Assembly (NCBI GenBank): GCA_045560765.1
Contig: JBJKZD010000009.1
Span: 1 to 64,000, forward strand
Reading direction: 5' to 3'
Length of the DNA stretch: 64,000 nucleotides
From: UBA9926 sp913064795
Lineage (GTDB): Bacteria > Pseudomonadota > Gammaproteobacteria > Pseudomonadales > Azotimanducaceae
The translations under genes were made by a program, and so were the position numbers. This document shows positions 1-8,957 of this stretch, one piece after another (the first letter of the stretch is position 1; each line of letters starts with the position of its first letter). A model generated the notes under the pieces. That model worked only from the letters and a program-made list of their open reading frames with translations, was not told the DNA's origin and did no database searches.

Positions 1-22
1 CAACCAAGGGACTCCGTCGAAA

Positions 23-1114
23 TTACGCCCTATGTTGGAGGCCTAAGTAGGCATCACTTTGCATTTCGAGCAAGCGGCTCATTGTCCGCTCAAATTCAAA
101 TCGGACCCGCCTTCCTTGGTAGAGCTTAGAGATACTGGTCTCAGCAGAAACAATAAGCTTAACCTTTCGATCATAAAACTCATCAACCAAGCTGATAAAC
201 CTTCTCGCCTGGTCTTCCGTTACAACAGAGAACTGGGGAACACCACTGATCAAAACGGTTCCGAATTGCTCGGCGATTTCAATATAGTCGTTTTGGCTTC
301 TGGGTCCATCGCAAATCTTTAAAAAGTCGAACCATATGACACCTGCGAGCTGGCCGCGAACATCGATCAGTCGATTCGAGATCAAAACCTGATCCTCCAG
401 CGCTTTGAAGGCCTCTTGCATCGTCAATTGTCGAAACGTTGTGAGCAAAGCCTGCTCACTCTCTTCGTTCAAACCTTCATAATATAGGGGTGCCTGACTG
501 AGAGAACGCATTCGGTAGTCAAGCCCACCGTCAACGTTGATTACCCGGGTATGTGCTTCGAGGAGCGCAATCGCAGGCAAAAATTTTTGTCGTTGCAAAC
601 CCTCTTTGTACAAATCAGCAGGGGGCACATTGGATGTTGCAACCAATGTCACACCTCGCGCAAACAAGCCCTCAAGGAGCCCCGACAAAAGCATGGCATC
701 AGTGATATCTGATACAAAAAACTCATCAAAGCACAAAATTCGCGATTCGGCGGCCAAAGTTTCAGCGACACCTTCGAGCGGATTTGGCTGACCTTGTAGC
801 CTGCCCAGTTCCTCATGCACGCGTTTCATAAACCGATAGAAGTGAATCCGCTGCTTTTTAGGCTCAGTCAAAGACTCATAAAAGAGATCCATGAGAAAGG
901 TTTTGCCCCGCCCCACACCGCCCCATAAATAGAGTCCCCTGACTGGCTCAACAGTCGGTGATCGCCAGAAATTGAGCCGCCAGCGAGAAGTTGTCTGAGT
1001 CTTCAGAGCTTTTGTCACAGAGGAGAGCGCTGCCACGGCTGCTCGTTGTGCGGGGTCGTCCACAAATTGCTGTGTTTGAAGTACTGCATCAAATGCAGCA
1101 TCGAGGTCTTTCAC
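23..1114 (-). CDS. zapE: Cell division protein ZapE (AFG1-like ATPase)
   Basis: The 363-residue protein carries a Walker A motif GGVGRGKT (about residues 65-72) and a Walker B ILCFDEFFV (about 126-134), the layout of the ZapE/AFG1 P-loop ATPases (E. coli ZapE is about 375 residues). Family members associate with the division ring and affect Z-ring stability during late constriction. The gene starts 2 bp after the hisD stop, so it is almost certainly the last gene of the ibaG-murA-hisG-hisD transcript. That position is unusual, because hisC usually follows hisD in related genomes. The function is inferred from the family; no regulatory site is visible. Confidence 0.93.
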   Translation of the reverse strand: MKDLDAAFDAVLQTQQFVDDPAQRAAVAALSSVTKALKTQTTSRWRLNFWRSPTVEPVRGLYLWGGVGRGKTFLMDLFYESLTEPKKQRIHFYRFMKRVHEELGRLQGQPNPLEGVAETLAAESRILCFDEFFVSDITDAMLLSGLLEGLFARGVTLVATSNVPPADLYKEGLQRQKFLPAIALLEAHTRVINVDGGLDYRMRSLSQAPLYYEGLNEESEQALLTTFRQLTMQEAFKALEDQVLISNRLIDVRGQLAGVIWFDFLKICDGPRSQNDYIEIAEQFGTVLISGVPQFSVVTEDQARRFISLVDEFYDRKVKLIVSAETSISKLYQGRRVRFEFERTMSRLLEMQSDAYLGLQHRA

Positions 1115-1116
1115 GA

Positions 1117-2424
1117 TCAGTCCGTTTCGAGACGCTTGAGCGCTGACTGGGCATGGGCGTAAAGGCCTTCCTGCTCTGCAAGGATTGCCGCCGCGCTGGC
1201 AATCGCTTGAACACCGCCTACCCTACACTCGATCAGAGATTGTCTAACCTGAAAGTCATAAACGCCCAGCGCCGAGGCGAATCGGGCGGTGCCTCCCGTG
1301 GGCAAAACATGGCTTGGGCCTGCTGAGTAATCGCCAACAACCTCAGGACTATATTGTCCTACAAAAATAGCCCCCGCCGCCCGGACCTCAGATAAGAGCG
1401 CTTCAGGTTCGGCGACAGCCAGCTCAAGATGTTCCGGCGCAACTTGGTTGACCACCTGGAGGAGGGCCGCTCTTGAATCAGCGTGAATCAACATCCCCCG
1501 AGTAGACAGCGACGACTCGATAATTTCACGGCGAGGCTGCTCCGAAACGGCGGCGGCTAATTCAGCCTGAACCGCCTTTAAAAACGACTCACTCTCGGAA
1601 ACGACAATCGACTGGGCTTGTTCGTCATGCTCGGCCTGAGCCAGCAGATCAGCTACGACCCAGGAAACAGGCGTTCTTTCATCGGCAACCACCAGCACTT
1701 CTGAGGGCCCTGCCAGCATATCGATACCCACATCGCCGAAGACGTGTTTTTTTGCTGCTGTGACGTATTGATTACCCGGCCCACAGATTTTATCAACCCG
1801 CTCTATCGACTCAGTGCCATAAGCCAGCGCCGCAATCGCTTGAGCCCCGCCCATCATCCAAATCTCATCGACGCCCGCATAGTGGGCCGCCGCCAAAAGC
1901 ACAGGATTAATGTCCCCATCTCTAACCGGCACCGCTAGTGCAATTGAATTGACCCCTGCAACCTTGGCAGGAATAGCCGTCATCAACACCGTCGACGGAT
2001 AACAAGCCTTGCCGCCAGGCGCATAGACCCCCACCCGATGCATTGGTTGAACCCTTTGACCTAACACGTTGCCAAGATCATCCGTAAACTGCCAACTCCT
2101 GCCGAGCGCGGTTAACTGCCGCTCGTGGTAGTCCTTGATTCGCTCAGAACAGAGCGCCAAAGCTTTATTGGTTTCTGTATCGATTCGCTTCGGCGCAGAC
2201 TCGATTTCGGACAGGGGCACCCTGAGGGAGACCACTGAACTTGCCTGCAAACCATCAATCTTTGCCGAGTAAGCAAGCAAGGAGGCATCCCCGAACCCGC
2301 GGACATCGTCAATGATCGAAGTAACCGTCTCGAAAACTTCACGCCCAATCGGCTGATCATGCTCCAGCTTTTGAGCAAGCGCGCTGGCAAACCCAGGATC
2401 TCGGGTTTCTAAAAAGAGCATCAT
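1117..2424 (-). CDS. hisD: Histidinol dehydrogenase
   Basis: HisD oxidises L-histidinol to L-histidine in two NAD-dependent steps, the last steps of histidine synthesis. Recognisable blocks are GPGNQYVTAAKK, DMLAGPSEVLVVAD, the zinc/catalytic segment AQAEHDEQAQ and GPSHVLPTGGTARF. The open frame extends 33 codons upstream into hisG. The start chosen here is the ATG at 2424, which forms an ATGA overlap with the hisG stop and gives 435 residues, the normal family length. It lies between hisG and zapE in a tightly coupled operon; no other his genes are present in the window. Confidence 0.95.
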   Translation of the reverse strand: MMLFLETRDPGFASALAQKLEHDQPIGREVFETVTSIIDDVRGFGDASLLAYSAKIDGLQASSVVSLRVPLSEIESAPKRIDTETNKALALCSERIKDYHERQLTALGRSWQFTDDLGNVLGQRVQPMHRVGVYAPGGKACYPSTVLMTAIPAKVAGVNSIALAVPVRDGDINPVLLAAAHYAGVDEIWMMGGAQAIAALAYGTESIERVDKICGPGNQYVTAAKKHVFGDVGIDMLAGPSEVLVVADERTPVSWVVADLLAQAEHDEQAQSIVVSESESFLKAVQAELAAAVSEQPRREIIESSLSTRGMLIHADSRAALLQVVNQVAPEHLELAVAEPEALLSEVRAAGAIFVGQYSPEVVGDYSAGPSHVLPTGGTARFASALGVYDFQVRQSLIECRVGGVQAIASAAAILAEQEGLYAHAQSALKRLETD

Positions 2425-3062
2425 CCGGTCTCCAACCCCAATGCGTCGATTACGCTCTGGATCGCTATTTGCTTCGTCTTGAAGGCCACTTTGTTGACGA
2501 TCAGCCGAGATGAAATCGAGCAAACATGTGCTTTTGTTTCAAGCCCATTCGCTTTGAGTGTGCTGCCAGTCTCGACAATATCAATGATTCGATGCGCGAG
2601 GCCCATGACTGGCGCAAGTTCCATTGCCCCAGTCAATTTGATCATGTCTATCTGGATGCCCTTTTGAGCATAATATTTTTTCGCGGTCTGGGTAAACTTG
2701 GTGGCCACCCGCAACCGTCTCGGCAAGGCCGGCTCATTCACCATGCCTGCCTCCATCATCTCGCACTCAGCGATTTTGAGGTCCAAGGGCTCGTAGAAGC
2801 CGTCACCTTCATATTCAAGTAAGACATCTTTTCCCACCATCCCAATATCGGCGATGCCATGGTCGACGTAGGTCGCAACATCTAAACCTCTTAGGACCAT
2901 CAGCTTGATGTTCGAGTGATGGGTGTCAAAGACTAACTTTCTTGAAACCAACATATCTTCAATGGGACTTATGTCCAGTTGATCCAGTCGCTCCAGGAGC
3001 TGCTTGAGAGGGCGACCCTTACTCAAAGCAATCACGAGTGGAGTATTTGCGTACAAAGACAC
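2421..3062 (-). CDS. hisG: ATP phosphoribosyltransferase, short (HisG-S) form
   Basis: HisG joins ATP and PRPP in the first committed step of histidine synthesis. At 213 residues this is the short form, which lacks the C-terminal ACT-like regulatory domain. Short HisG enzymes work as hetero-octamers with HisZ, an aminoacyl-tRNA-synthetase-like regulatory subunit, so a hisZ gene is expected elsewhere; none is visible here. The frame begins with GTG directly after the murA TGA stop, and ends in an ATGA overlap with hisD. Motifs typical of the family include ALSKGRPL near the N-terminus and GIADIGMVGKD. Confidence 0.95.
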   Translation of the reverse strand: MSLYANTPLVIALSKGRPLKQLLERLDQLDISPIEDMLVSRKLVFDTHHSNIKLMVLRGLDVATYVDHGIADIGMVGKDVLLEYEGDGFYEPLDLKIAECEMMEAGMVNEPALPRRLRVATKFTQTAKKYYAQKGIQIDMIKLTGAMELAPVMGLAHRIIDIVETGSTLKANGLETKAHVCSISSRLIVNKVAFKTKQIAIQSVIDALGLETG

Positions 3063-4331
3063 TCAGCCTGCCTCCCTTTTGATATCGACACCCAGTCGTT
3101 GTAAACGCTCCTCGATTTGCTGATAACCACGATCAATGTGGTAGACCCGATCAACAGTGGTTTCTCCTGAAGCTGCGATACCGGCGATCACGAGACTCGC
3201 AGAAGCCCTAAGATCGGTAGCCATGACTGGCGCCCCAATCAATTCGCCGACACCTTTTACAAGCGCCACAGAATTGTTGTTCTGAAGCTGAATTTCCGCG
3301 CCCATTCTGGCTAACTCCGGGACGTGCATAAAGCGATTTTCAAAGATTGTCTCTTGAATTGAGCACGCTCCCTCAGCCAAACAGTTTAGCGTCATCATTT
3401 GAGCCTGAAGGTCTGTTGGGAAGGCAGGATAAGGACCCGTCACGATATTGACCGCCCTCGGGCGTTGACCCTGCATATCCAGTGATATTTTCCCTTCATT
3501 CGTCGAGATCTCTGCACCCGCCTCACGAAGTTTTTCAAGCAACGCAGAGTTGTGCTCAGCCACCGCATTACAAATCTCCAGTCGGCCCCCGGTCGCTGCT
3601 GCTGCGATTAGATAGGTGCCCACCTCAATTCGGTCAGAGACTGCCTCGAATGCGCCGCCATCAAGACGCTCCGCGCCCTCAATTCTGATCTGACTGGTTC
3701 CTGCACCGCGAATGTCAGCGCCTAAAAGGTTTAAAAAATTCGCCAGATCAATGATCTCGGGCTCTTTGGCGCAGTTTTCTAGGAGGGTCACCCCCTCAGC
3801 AAGCGCTGCAGCCATCATCAGATGCTCAGTGCCACCCACAGTGGAGAAATCAAATACGACCCGGGCGCCTTTGAGCCGCCCCTGCACACTCCCTTTGACA
3901 TAGCCTTCATGCATTGCAATGTCAGCGCCTAACGCTCGCAGCCCTTTGAGGTGCTGATCCACCGGGCGGGTCCCTATGGCACAGCCCCCCGGCAGTGATA
4001 CCTCAGCCTCGCCATACCGAGCGATGAGCGGGCCCAGCACGTTGAAGGAAGCCCGCATCGTCTTAACCAACTCATAAGGGGCCTTCAAAGAAGAGATTGT
4101 ATTCGGGTGAATTTCGAGTTCCATTCGATCATTGACCACGACGATGACGCCCATATTGCTGAGCAATTCGATCATTGTTGAAACGTCGCGTAAGTGGGGT
4201 ACGTTAGACAACGTGACGACCCCGTCCGCTAAAAGTGCCGCCGCGATAAGATTAATGACAGAGTTTTTGGCGCTGGATGCTGTGATCTGGCCATCGATTA
4301 CCGATCCACCTTGAATCCTCAAGAGGGCCAT
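3063..4331 (-). CDS. murA: UDP-N-acetylglucosamine 1-carboxyvinyltransferase MurA
   Basis: MurA transfers enolpyruvate from PEP to UDP-GlcNAc, the first committed step of peptidoglycan precursor synthesis in the cytoplasm. The 422-residue length is standard. The loop Cys at about position 117 is present in PGGCAIGTRP, so the enzyme keeps the residue attacked by fosfomycin rather than the Asp variant. Lys22 in the SSAKNS segment matches the substrate-binding Lys of the E. coli enzyme. It sits between ibaG (2 bp upstream) and hisG (no gap), a conserved gammaproteobacterial order. Confidence 0.97.
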   Translation of the reverse strand: MALLRIQGGSVIDGQITASSAKNSVINLIAAALLADGVVTLSNVPHLRDVSTMIELLSNMGVIVVVNDRMELEIHPNTISSLKAPYELVKTMRASFNVLGPLIARYGEAEVSLPGGCAIGTRPVDQHLKGLRALGADIAMHEGYVKGSVQGRLKGARVVFDFSTVGGTEHLMMAAALAEGVTLLENCAKEPEIIDLANFLNLLGADIRGAGTSQIRIEGAERLDGGAFEAVSDRIEVGTYLIAAAATGGRLEICNAVAEHNSALLEKLREAGAEISTNEGKISLDMQGQRPRAVNIVTGPYPAFPTDLQAQMMTLNCLAEGACSIQETIFENRFMHVPELARMGAEIQLQNNNSVALVKGVGELIGAPVMATDLRASASLVIAGIAASGETTVDRVYHIDRGYQQIEERLQRLGVDIKREAG

Positions 4332-4333
4332 TG

Positions 4334-4564
4334 TCAGCCTCTTTCGTCTGGAGCAAGCGCCCTAATCGAAACAGCATGCAGTGCCCCTGAGGCAATGTCC
4401 TCTTTGAGAAAAGCATAGACCTTCTGCTGCCTTTTAACCCGACTGAGTTCAGCAAAACAGGCAGCGACCACTGTTCCGGTCAATCGATTACCGTCCAACT
4501 GTAGAACGACGGACTCAGCATCTAATGCCTCACTCAATTGTGACTGGAGCGCCTCGATATCCAT
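4334..4564 (-). CDS. ibaG: BolA family protein IbaG
   Basis: This 76-residue protein belongs to the BolA/IbaG family. Members pair with monothiol glutaredoxins in iron-sulfur cluster handling, and IbaG is usually encoded next to murA, as here. Family features seen include the FAELSRVKRQQKVYAFL segment and the C-terminal LHAVSIRALAP block. It is the first gene of the ibaG-murA-hisG-hisD-zapE operon and is divergent from lptC. In related genomes the mla phospholipid-transport genes lie upstream of ibaG; they are absent here. Confidence 0.88.
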   Translation of the reverse strand: MDIEALQSQLSEALDAESVVLQLDGNRLTGTVVAACFAELSRVKRQQKVYAFLKEDIASGALHAVSIRALAPDERG

Positions 4565-4587
4565 AGCATCACCGCTAAAAAAGTCGC

Positions 4588-4596
4588 ATCATATCA
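4588..4596 (-). promoter_or_regulatory. Candidate extended -10 promoter for ibaG operon
   Basis: Read on the minus strand this is TGATATGAT, a TGn-extended -10 element (TATGAT). It would place the transcript start about 15-20 bp before the ibaG ATG. No good -35 is seen, which is tolerated in extended -10 promoters. Pattern match only. Confidence 0.35.
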
Positions 4597-4751
4597 CGGC
4601 ATTCCCTCACCAATCACCCAGCAGGAACGAGAGATCATTAGATCGACAGGAACATTTTCAAGCACACAATCGAAAACATCGATCATCACCGCCAAATGCT
4701 TTAATCTAAAGTTTCATCTGACAGCAGCATACCCTTCTCTGAATCCTTAGA

Positions 4752-5363
4752 ATGATTGATACCTTACTCAAGAATACCCGCCTCAGATATCGCGCAATCA
4801 TCGTTCTTCTCGCGCTCTATTCTGGCGCGATGGCACTGAATTACGGTGTGGATGTGGACAAGCAGATCACCGAGCCCCAATTGTCAATCAACGAGCCTGA
4901 CCTCTACATGGAAGATGCATCCATTAGCCAGGTCAATGAGGCCGGCCGAAGAACATCGGTTATCAGTGCCAAAAGGTTTACGCACTACCCGCTGACGGAT
5001 GTTACGACCCTGCAACTGCCTTCGATCCAATTATTGGATGTAGGTACGCAATCGCCCTGGAGCATCTCATCTGTCGAGGGCCGCCTTCTTGGGGTCTCCG
5101 AATATCGAGAGGAAGCGGTAGAACTTTGGAAGGCAGTAACTGCAGAAAAAATCAGTCAAGAGGGCGCCACCAGACTCATCACCGAAACCCTCAGCGTCTT
5201 TCCTGATCAAAATTTAGCTGAGAGTGACTCGGCTGTTACAATCCTAACCCGAGATACAAAAACCACCGCAGCCGGGGTCCGAGCGCTCTTTGACAAGGAC
5301 CTATTTGTCTTCCGCTCAAGCCCTGAGCATCGGGTCGTAACGACCATCAACGTGAGACGCTAG
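4752..5363 (+). CDS. lptC: LPS export ABC transporter periplasmic protein LptC
   Basis: LptC is the bitopic inner-membrane subunit that hands LPS from LptBFG to the periplasmic bridge protein LptA. The 203-residue protein has one N-terminal membrane segment (about residues 13-29) followed by a periplasmic beta-jellyroll-type domain, with the family segments LYMEDASISQ and ISAKRFTHYP. It begins the lptC-lptA-lptB-rpoN run. In most gammaproteobacteria kdsD and kdsC precede it; here it directly faces ibaG across a 187-bp gap. Confidence 0.9.
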   Translation: MIDTLLKNTRLRYRAIIVLLALYSGAMALNYGVDVDKQITEPQLSINEPDLYMEDASISQVNEAGRRTSVISAKRFTHYPLTDVTTLQLPSIQLLDVGTQSPWSISSVEGRLLGVSEYREEAVELWKAVTAEKISQEGATRLITETLSVFPDQNLAESDSAVTILTRDTKTTAAGVRALFDKDLFVFRSSPEHRVVTTINVRR

Positions 5364-5463
5364 CATTTTGACCCAGATGGCCCTAAGCTTTTTACGTGAC
5401 TTTCAGCGACGGAACATTTGGACCCAGTCACACTAATAGCCCTTAGATCGGAAGGCCCTTTTG

Positions 5464-5976
5464 ATGCGATTTACCAGTTTCATTTTTGGATTATTCTTCC
5501 TGTGCCCCAATGGACTGTGGTCCGCCGAAACAACTCAGTCTCAGAGTCTCCCCATAACGATTCAAGCAGACAGCGCGACTGTCAGTGAATCACTCGGCCG
5601 ATCCGAATATATCGGGAACGTCGTCATCGAGCAGGGCGCCCTTAAAATGATGGCAGACCGCGTTATCCTCACGAGCTACGATGGCGATCTAGAATCGATC
5701 ACGGCATCGGTCGATGGGGGTTCAAACTCTGCACGCTTTGAGCAAGCTCGGACCGACAGATATCCCGCAATTAGCGCCTCTGCAAATTCCATTGAATATC
5801 AGATTGCTGTCGAAACCCTGGTCCTCACCGGAGAGGCTGTTTTAATGCAAGGCGCCGATCGATACGCGGGGAATCGATTGAGTTATGATCTTGGCAGCGG
5901 ACTTTTCAAAGTTGAAAGCGATGGTTCAGACCAAGATCGTATTAATCTTATTATCAATCCAAGACCAAACCCCTAA
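5464..5976 (+). CDS. lptA: LPS bridge protein LptA
   Basis: LptA is the soluble periplasmic protein that polymerises to carry LPS from LptC to LptD. A signal peptide is evident (residues about 1-21, with hydrophobic core FTSFIFGLFFLC), followed by an OstA-type beta-jellyroll domain with QADSATVSESLGRSEYIGNV-type sequence. The ATG at 5464 is preferred over the in-frame TTG at 5461, with a GGAAGG ribosome-binding site about 7-12 bp upstream. The stop abuts the lptB ATG. The 100-bp gap after lptC leaves room for a separate promoter, but no convincing sigma-E site was found. Confidence 0.92.
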   Translation: MRFTSFIFGLFFLCPNGLWSAETTQSQSLPITIQADSATVSESLGRSEYIGNVVIEQGALKMMADRVILTSYDGDLESITASVDGGSNSARFEQARTDRYPAISASANSIEYQIAVETLVLTGEAVLMQGADRYAGNRLSYDLGSGLFKVESDGSDQDRINLIINPRPNP

Positions 5977-6711
5977 ATGAGCGCACATTCAACGCTTTCG
6001 GCTGAGGGGCTTCAAAAAGAGTTCCGAAAAAGACGCGTGGTTGACAATGTTTCCTTTCAGGTGGCTGCAGGAGAGGTTGTCGGCTTGTTAGGCCCCAACG
6101 GCGCTGGCAAAACGACTTGCTTTTATATGATCGCGGGTCTGGTTGCGGTTGATCGGGGAGATATACACCTAGATAGTGCGCCGATTACAACCCGGCCCAT
6201 GCACGAGCGTGCGCAACTGGGTCTCGGTTATTTACCCCAAGAAGCCAGCATTTTTCGAAAACTATCCGTGCAAGATAACCTTTTGGGGATTCTTGAGTCT
6301 GTGACACGCCTTACCCAGCAGGAAAGAGAAGATCGCGCAACCGCGTTGATCAAAGAATTTAACCTAGAGCATGTCCGTCACAGCCTGGGTGTTTCATTAA
6401 GCGGCGGTGAGCGACGGCGAGCGGAGATCGCTCGAGCATTGGCCACAAATCCGCAATTTTTGCTACTCGATGAACCCTTCGCTGGTGTAGACCCTATCTC
6501 GGTTGGAGACATCAAAAAAATTATTAACTATCTAGCCCAGCGAGGCATTGGCGTGCTCATTACTGATCATAATGTCCGGGAAACCCTGGACATTTGTCAT
6601 CGCGCCTACATCATGAATGAGGGCAGTATCATTGCTCAAGGCAGTAGTGATGACATTCTCAGCAATGAACTGGTTCAGTCCGTCTATCTAGGCAAAGATT
6701 TCAGGCTCTAA
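5977..6711 (+). CDS. lptB: LPS export ABC transporter ATP-binding protein LptB
   Basis: LptB is the cytoplasmic ATPase driving LPS extraction by LptFG. All ABC motifs are intact: Walker A GPNGAGKT (about residues 37-44), signature LSGGERRR, Walker B FLLLDEPFAGVDP and the switch His in LITDHNVRE. The 244-residue length is typical. The gene follows lptA with no spacing and precedes rpoN by 151 bp, the conserved arrangement. lptF and lptG are not in this window. Confidence 0.97.
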   Translation: MSAHSTLSAEGLQKEFRKRRVVDNVSFQVAAGEVVGLLGPNGAGKTTCFYMIAGLVAVDRGDIHLDSAPITTRPMHERAQLGLGYLPQEASIFRKLSVQDNLLGILESVTRLTQQEREDRATALIKEFNLEHVRHSLGVSLSGGERRRAEIARALATNPQFLLLDEPFAGVDPISVGDIKKIINYLAQRGIGVLITDHNVRETLDICHRAYIMNEGSIIAQGSSDDILSNELVQSVYLGKDFRL

Positions 6712-6862
6712 TCTTAGGTTTAGCCCTGATTTCATTGCTTCCTGCGCAAAAGCCGAATGTTCCCAGGATCCATGTAGGCATGGCGCGCTTGCCAGTGCGT
6801 GCGGGATCAAAATTAGTAGTAAGCAAGTTTTATTCCAGTTCCATCGGCAGTATCATTCCGTA

Positions 6863-8455
6863 ATGAGTATGAAACCTGCACTGACACTTAAAATCGGCCA
6901 GCAGCTGAGGATGACGCCTCAGCTTCAGCAAGCCATTAAATTGCTGCAGCTATCCACTCTGGATCTCCAACAAGAGATTCAAGAAGCGCTTGATTCTAAC
7001 CTCATGCTCGAAGAATTTGACGAAGAGCAGGAAAACACGAACGCTGAAGAGAGCATTTCAGAGATCGAGGAGCCCCAGGTCGAGGAAACCTTTGAAACGA
7101 CTGAAACGGATAACTTAAATGAACTGGCATCATCGGACTCGGAAACATTTGACGCGGATGACGTATTCGAAGCAGAACCCCACGATGCCGCCATCGACGG
7201 CGATTCAGTCAACGACAGCGCAGAGCTTATGGAGCGTGAAACGCTCAGCGACGAGTTACCCGTCGACAGCGTTTGGGAGGACGTCTACGACACCTTGCCC
7301 ACAGGAACCGGTAGCGGCTCTGGATTGGATGAGGATGGCGAAAGTTTTGATGCTCGCAATAGTCCTCAAGTCACCGTCCAAAGCCATCTTTTAGAACAAA
7401 TCAACTTACTCAACCTATCAGAGCACGATGAAGTGATCGCGCTGCACATCATCGATGGTTTAGACCACGAAGGTATGCTCAGGCTGGATCTCTCGGAGAT
7501 CCTAGAGGCTATGCCATCGGAGTGGGACATCGAACTCGACGAAGTCGAAGCTGTTCTTCATCTTCTCCAGCACCTTGATCCCCTCGGCATTGCCGCCCGG
7601 GACCTACAAGAGTGTTTGACGATTCAGCTCAAGGCGATTAACCAGCCCTCCGAGGCGAAATCCATAGCAATCACTTTGGTTGAACATCACTTGCCAAGCT
7701 TGGGTAATCGCGACTTCGCGTTTTTACTCAAAACCCTTCGAATCGCGGAATCCGAGTTGCAAGCGGCAATTGCTCTGATCCAAACCCTCAATCCCAAGCC
7801 CGGTTCAGATTTAATCAACGTCGAGTCGCAATATGTGGTTCCAGATGTCATCGTCACGAAAAAAAATCATCGATGGACGGTGGAACTCAATCCCAGCATC
7901 AATCCGAGGATTCGGGTTAATCCTGAGTACGCTTCACTTGTCAAACGAAACGACAGCAGCCCCGATCAAACCTATCTTCGCGACCAGATGCAGGAAGCGC
8001 GTTGGTTTATCAAGAGTTTGCAGCAACGTAACGATACCCTGCTGCGTGTTGCAACTAAAATCATGGAAGTGCAAGCGGGCTTTCTAGATCACGGTGACAG
8101 CGCGATGAAGCCGCTTGTTCTGCACGATATCGCCGAGGACGTCGGCCTCCATGAATCCACCATTTCAAGGGTGACCACTCAAAAATACATTGATACGCCG
8201 CTTGGGGTTTATGAACTCAAGTACTTTTTCTCATCGCATGTCAGCACCCATTCGGGTGGTGAGGTTTCTTCAACAGCGATCCGAGCAAAAATTAAGGCTT
8301 TGATTCAGCAGGAGAGCACCCGCAAGCCCCTCTCGGACAGCAAATTAGCGGCGCTACTCGCGGAAGACAATATTAATGTCGCTCGACGGACGGTCGCGAA
8401 GTACCGAGAAGCACTGATGATTCCCCCTTCAAATGAGCGCAAGCAACTCACCTAG
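6863..8455 (+). CDS. rpoN: RNA polymerase sigma-54 factor
   Basis: RpoN directs RNA polymerase to -24/-12 promoters activated by enhancer-binding proteins. Visible parts: the Gln-rich region I (KIGQQLRMTPQLQQAIKLLQ), a very long acidic region II (about residues 50-160), the core-binding domain, the HTH near LHDIAEDVGLHESTISRVT, and the RpoN box ARRTVAKYRE close to the C-terminus. At 530 residues it is longer than E. coli RpoN (477), mainly because of the acidic stretch. It heads the rpoN-hpf-ptsN-rapZ-npr cluster. Confidence 0.97.
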   Translation: MSMKPALTLKIGQQLRMTPQLQQAIKLLQLSTLDLQQEIQEALDSNLMLEEFDEEQENTNAEESISEIEEPQVEETFETTETDNLNELASSDSETFDADDVFEAEPHDAAIDGDSVNDSAELMERETLSDELPVDSVWEDVYDTLPTGTGSGSGLDEDGESFDARNSPQVTVQSHLLEQINLLNLSEHDEVIALHIIDGLDHEGMLRLDLSEILEAMPSEWDIELDEVEAVLHLLQHLDPLGIAARDLQECLTIQLKAINQPSEAKSIAITLVEHHLPSLGNRDFAFLLKTLRIAESELQAAIALIQTLNPKPGSDLINVESQYVVPDVIVTKKNHRWTVELNPSINPRIRVNPEYASLVKRNDSSPDQTYLRDQMQEARWFIKSLQQRNDTLLRVATKIMEVQAGFLDHGDSAMKPLVLHDIAEDVGLHESTISRVTTQKYIDTPLGVYELKYFFSSHVSTHSGGEVSSTAIRAKIKALIQQESTRKPLSDSKLAALLAEDNINVARRTVAKYREALMIPPSNERKQLT

Positions 8456-8566
8456 CACTTCCACTTTTCGTCCATCAAACTTCAGTTTTACAGGAACCAC
8501 CTTCCCTTGTTACGGTCGAACAAAGACAAGCGTGGCGATCCAACCCATCGACAAAGGAGCCTCTAT

Positions 8567-8881
8567 ATGCAGATCAGCGTCAGCGGACATCATATTCAGA
8601 TCACCCAGTCTATCGAAGCGTATATCCATAAAAAACTAAGCCGTCTGGAGCGACACTTCCAGCCCATCTTAAGTAGCCAAGTCATCCTTACGGTCGACAA
8701 AAATACCCAAAAAGCAGAGAGCCGCGTCCATATTTCTGGCACTGAAGTTTTTGCAGAAGCCGAATCAGATAATCTCTACACCTCAATTGATAAGATGACC
8801 AAGAAACTCGATCGTAAGATCGTTGAAGTGAAAAGAAAGCTCATATCGAGGCGACATGTGCAAACAGCCCTCACTGAGTGA
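8567..8881 (+). CDS. hpf: Ribosome hibernation promoting factor (short HPF)
   Basis: This 104-residue protein is the short form of HPF, which binds the 30S decoding centre and stabilises inactive 100S ribosomes in resting cells. It begins MQISVSGHHIQIT and keeps the KKLSRLERHF and VHISGTEVFAEAE blocks. The frame stays open upstream, but the ATG at 8567 is chosen because of the strong AAGGAG site at 8554-8559 and the homologous N-terminus. It sits between rpoN and ptsN, its standard place. Confidence 0.95.
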   Translation: MQISVSGHHIQITQSIEAYIHKKLSRLERHFQPILSSQVILTVDKNTQKAESRVHISGTEVFAEAESDNLYTSIDKMTKKLDRKIVEVKRKLISRRHVQTALTE

Positions 8882-8896
8882 TCAATCACCAACTGA

Positions 8897-8924
8897 CTGA
8901 CAGTCTTGGTTCAGGTGTTATACT
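8897..8924 (+). promoter_or_regulatory. Candidate sigma-70 promoter for ptsN
   Basis: CTGACA at 8897-8902 and TATACT at 8919-8924 are separated by 16 bp in the hpf-ptsN gap. The -10 box is one base from consensus. If used, it would let ptsN-rapZ-npr be expressed apart from rpoN-hpf. Pattern match only. Confidence 0.45.
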
Positions 8925-8957
8925 TTGATTTCAGTGTCTCAGTGATCTCTGTTCGCC

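Noticed and set aside
5400..5463. Sigma-E promoter for lptA (GGAACAT near 5412)
   Set aside because: The -35-like sequence is present, but no TCTGA/TCAAA-like -10 lies at the right spacing.
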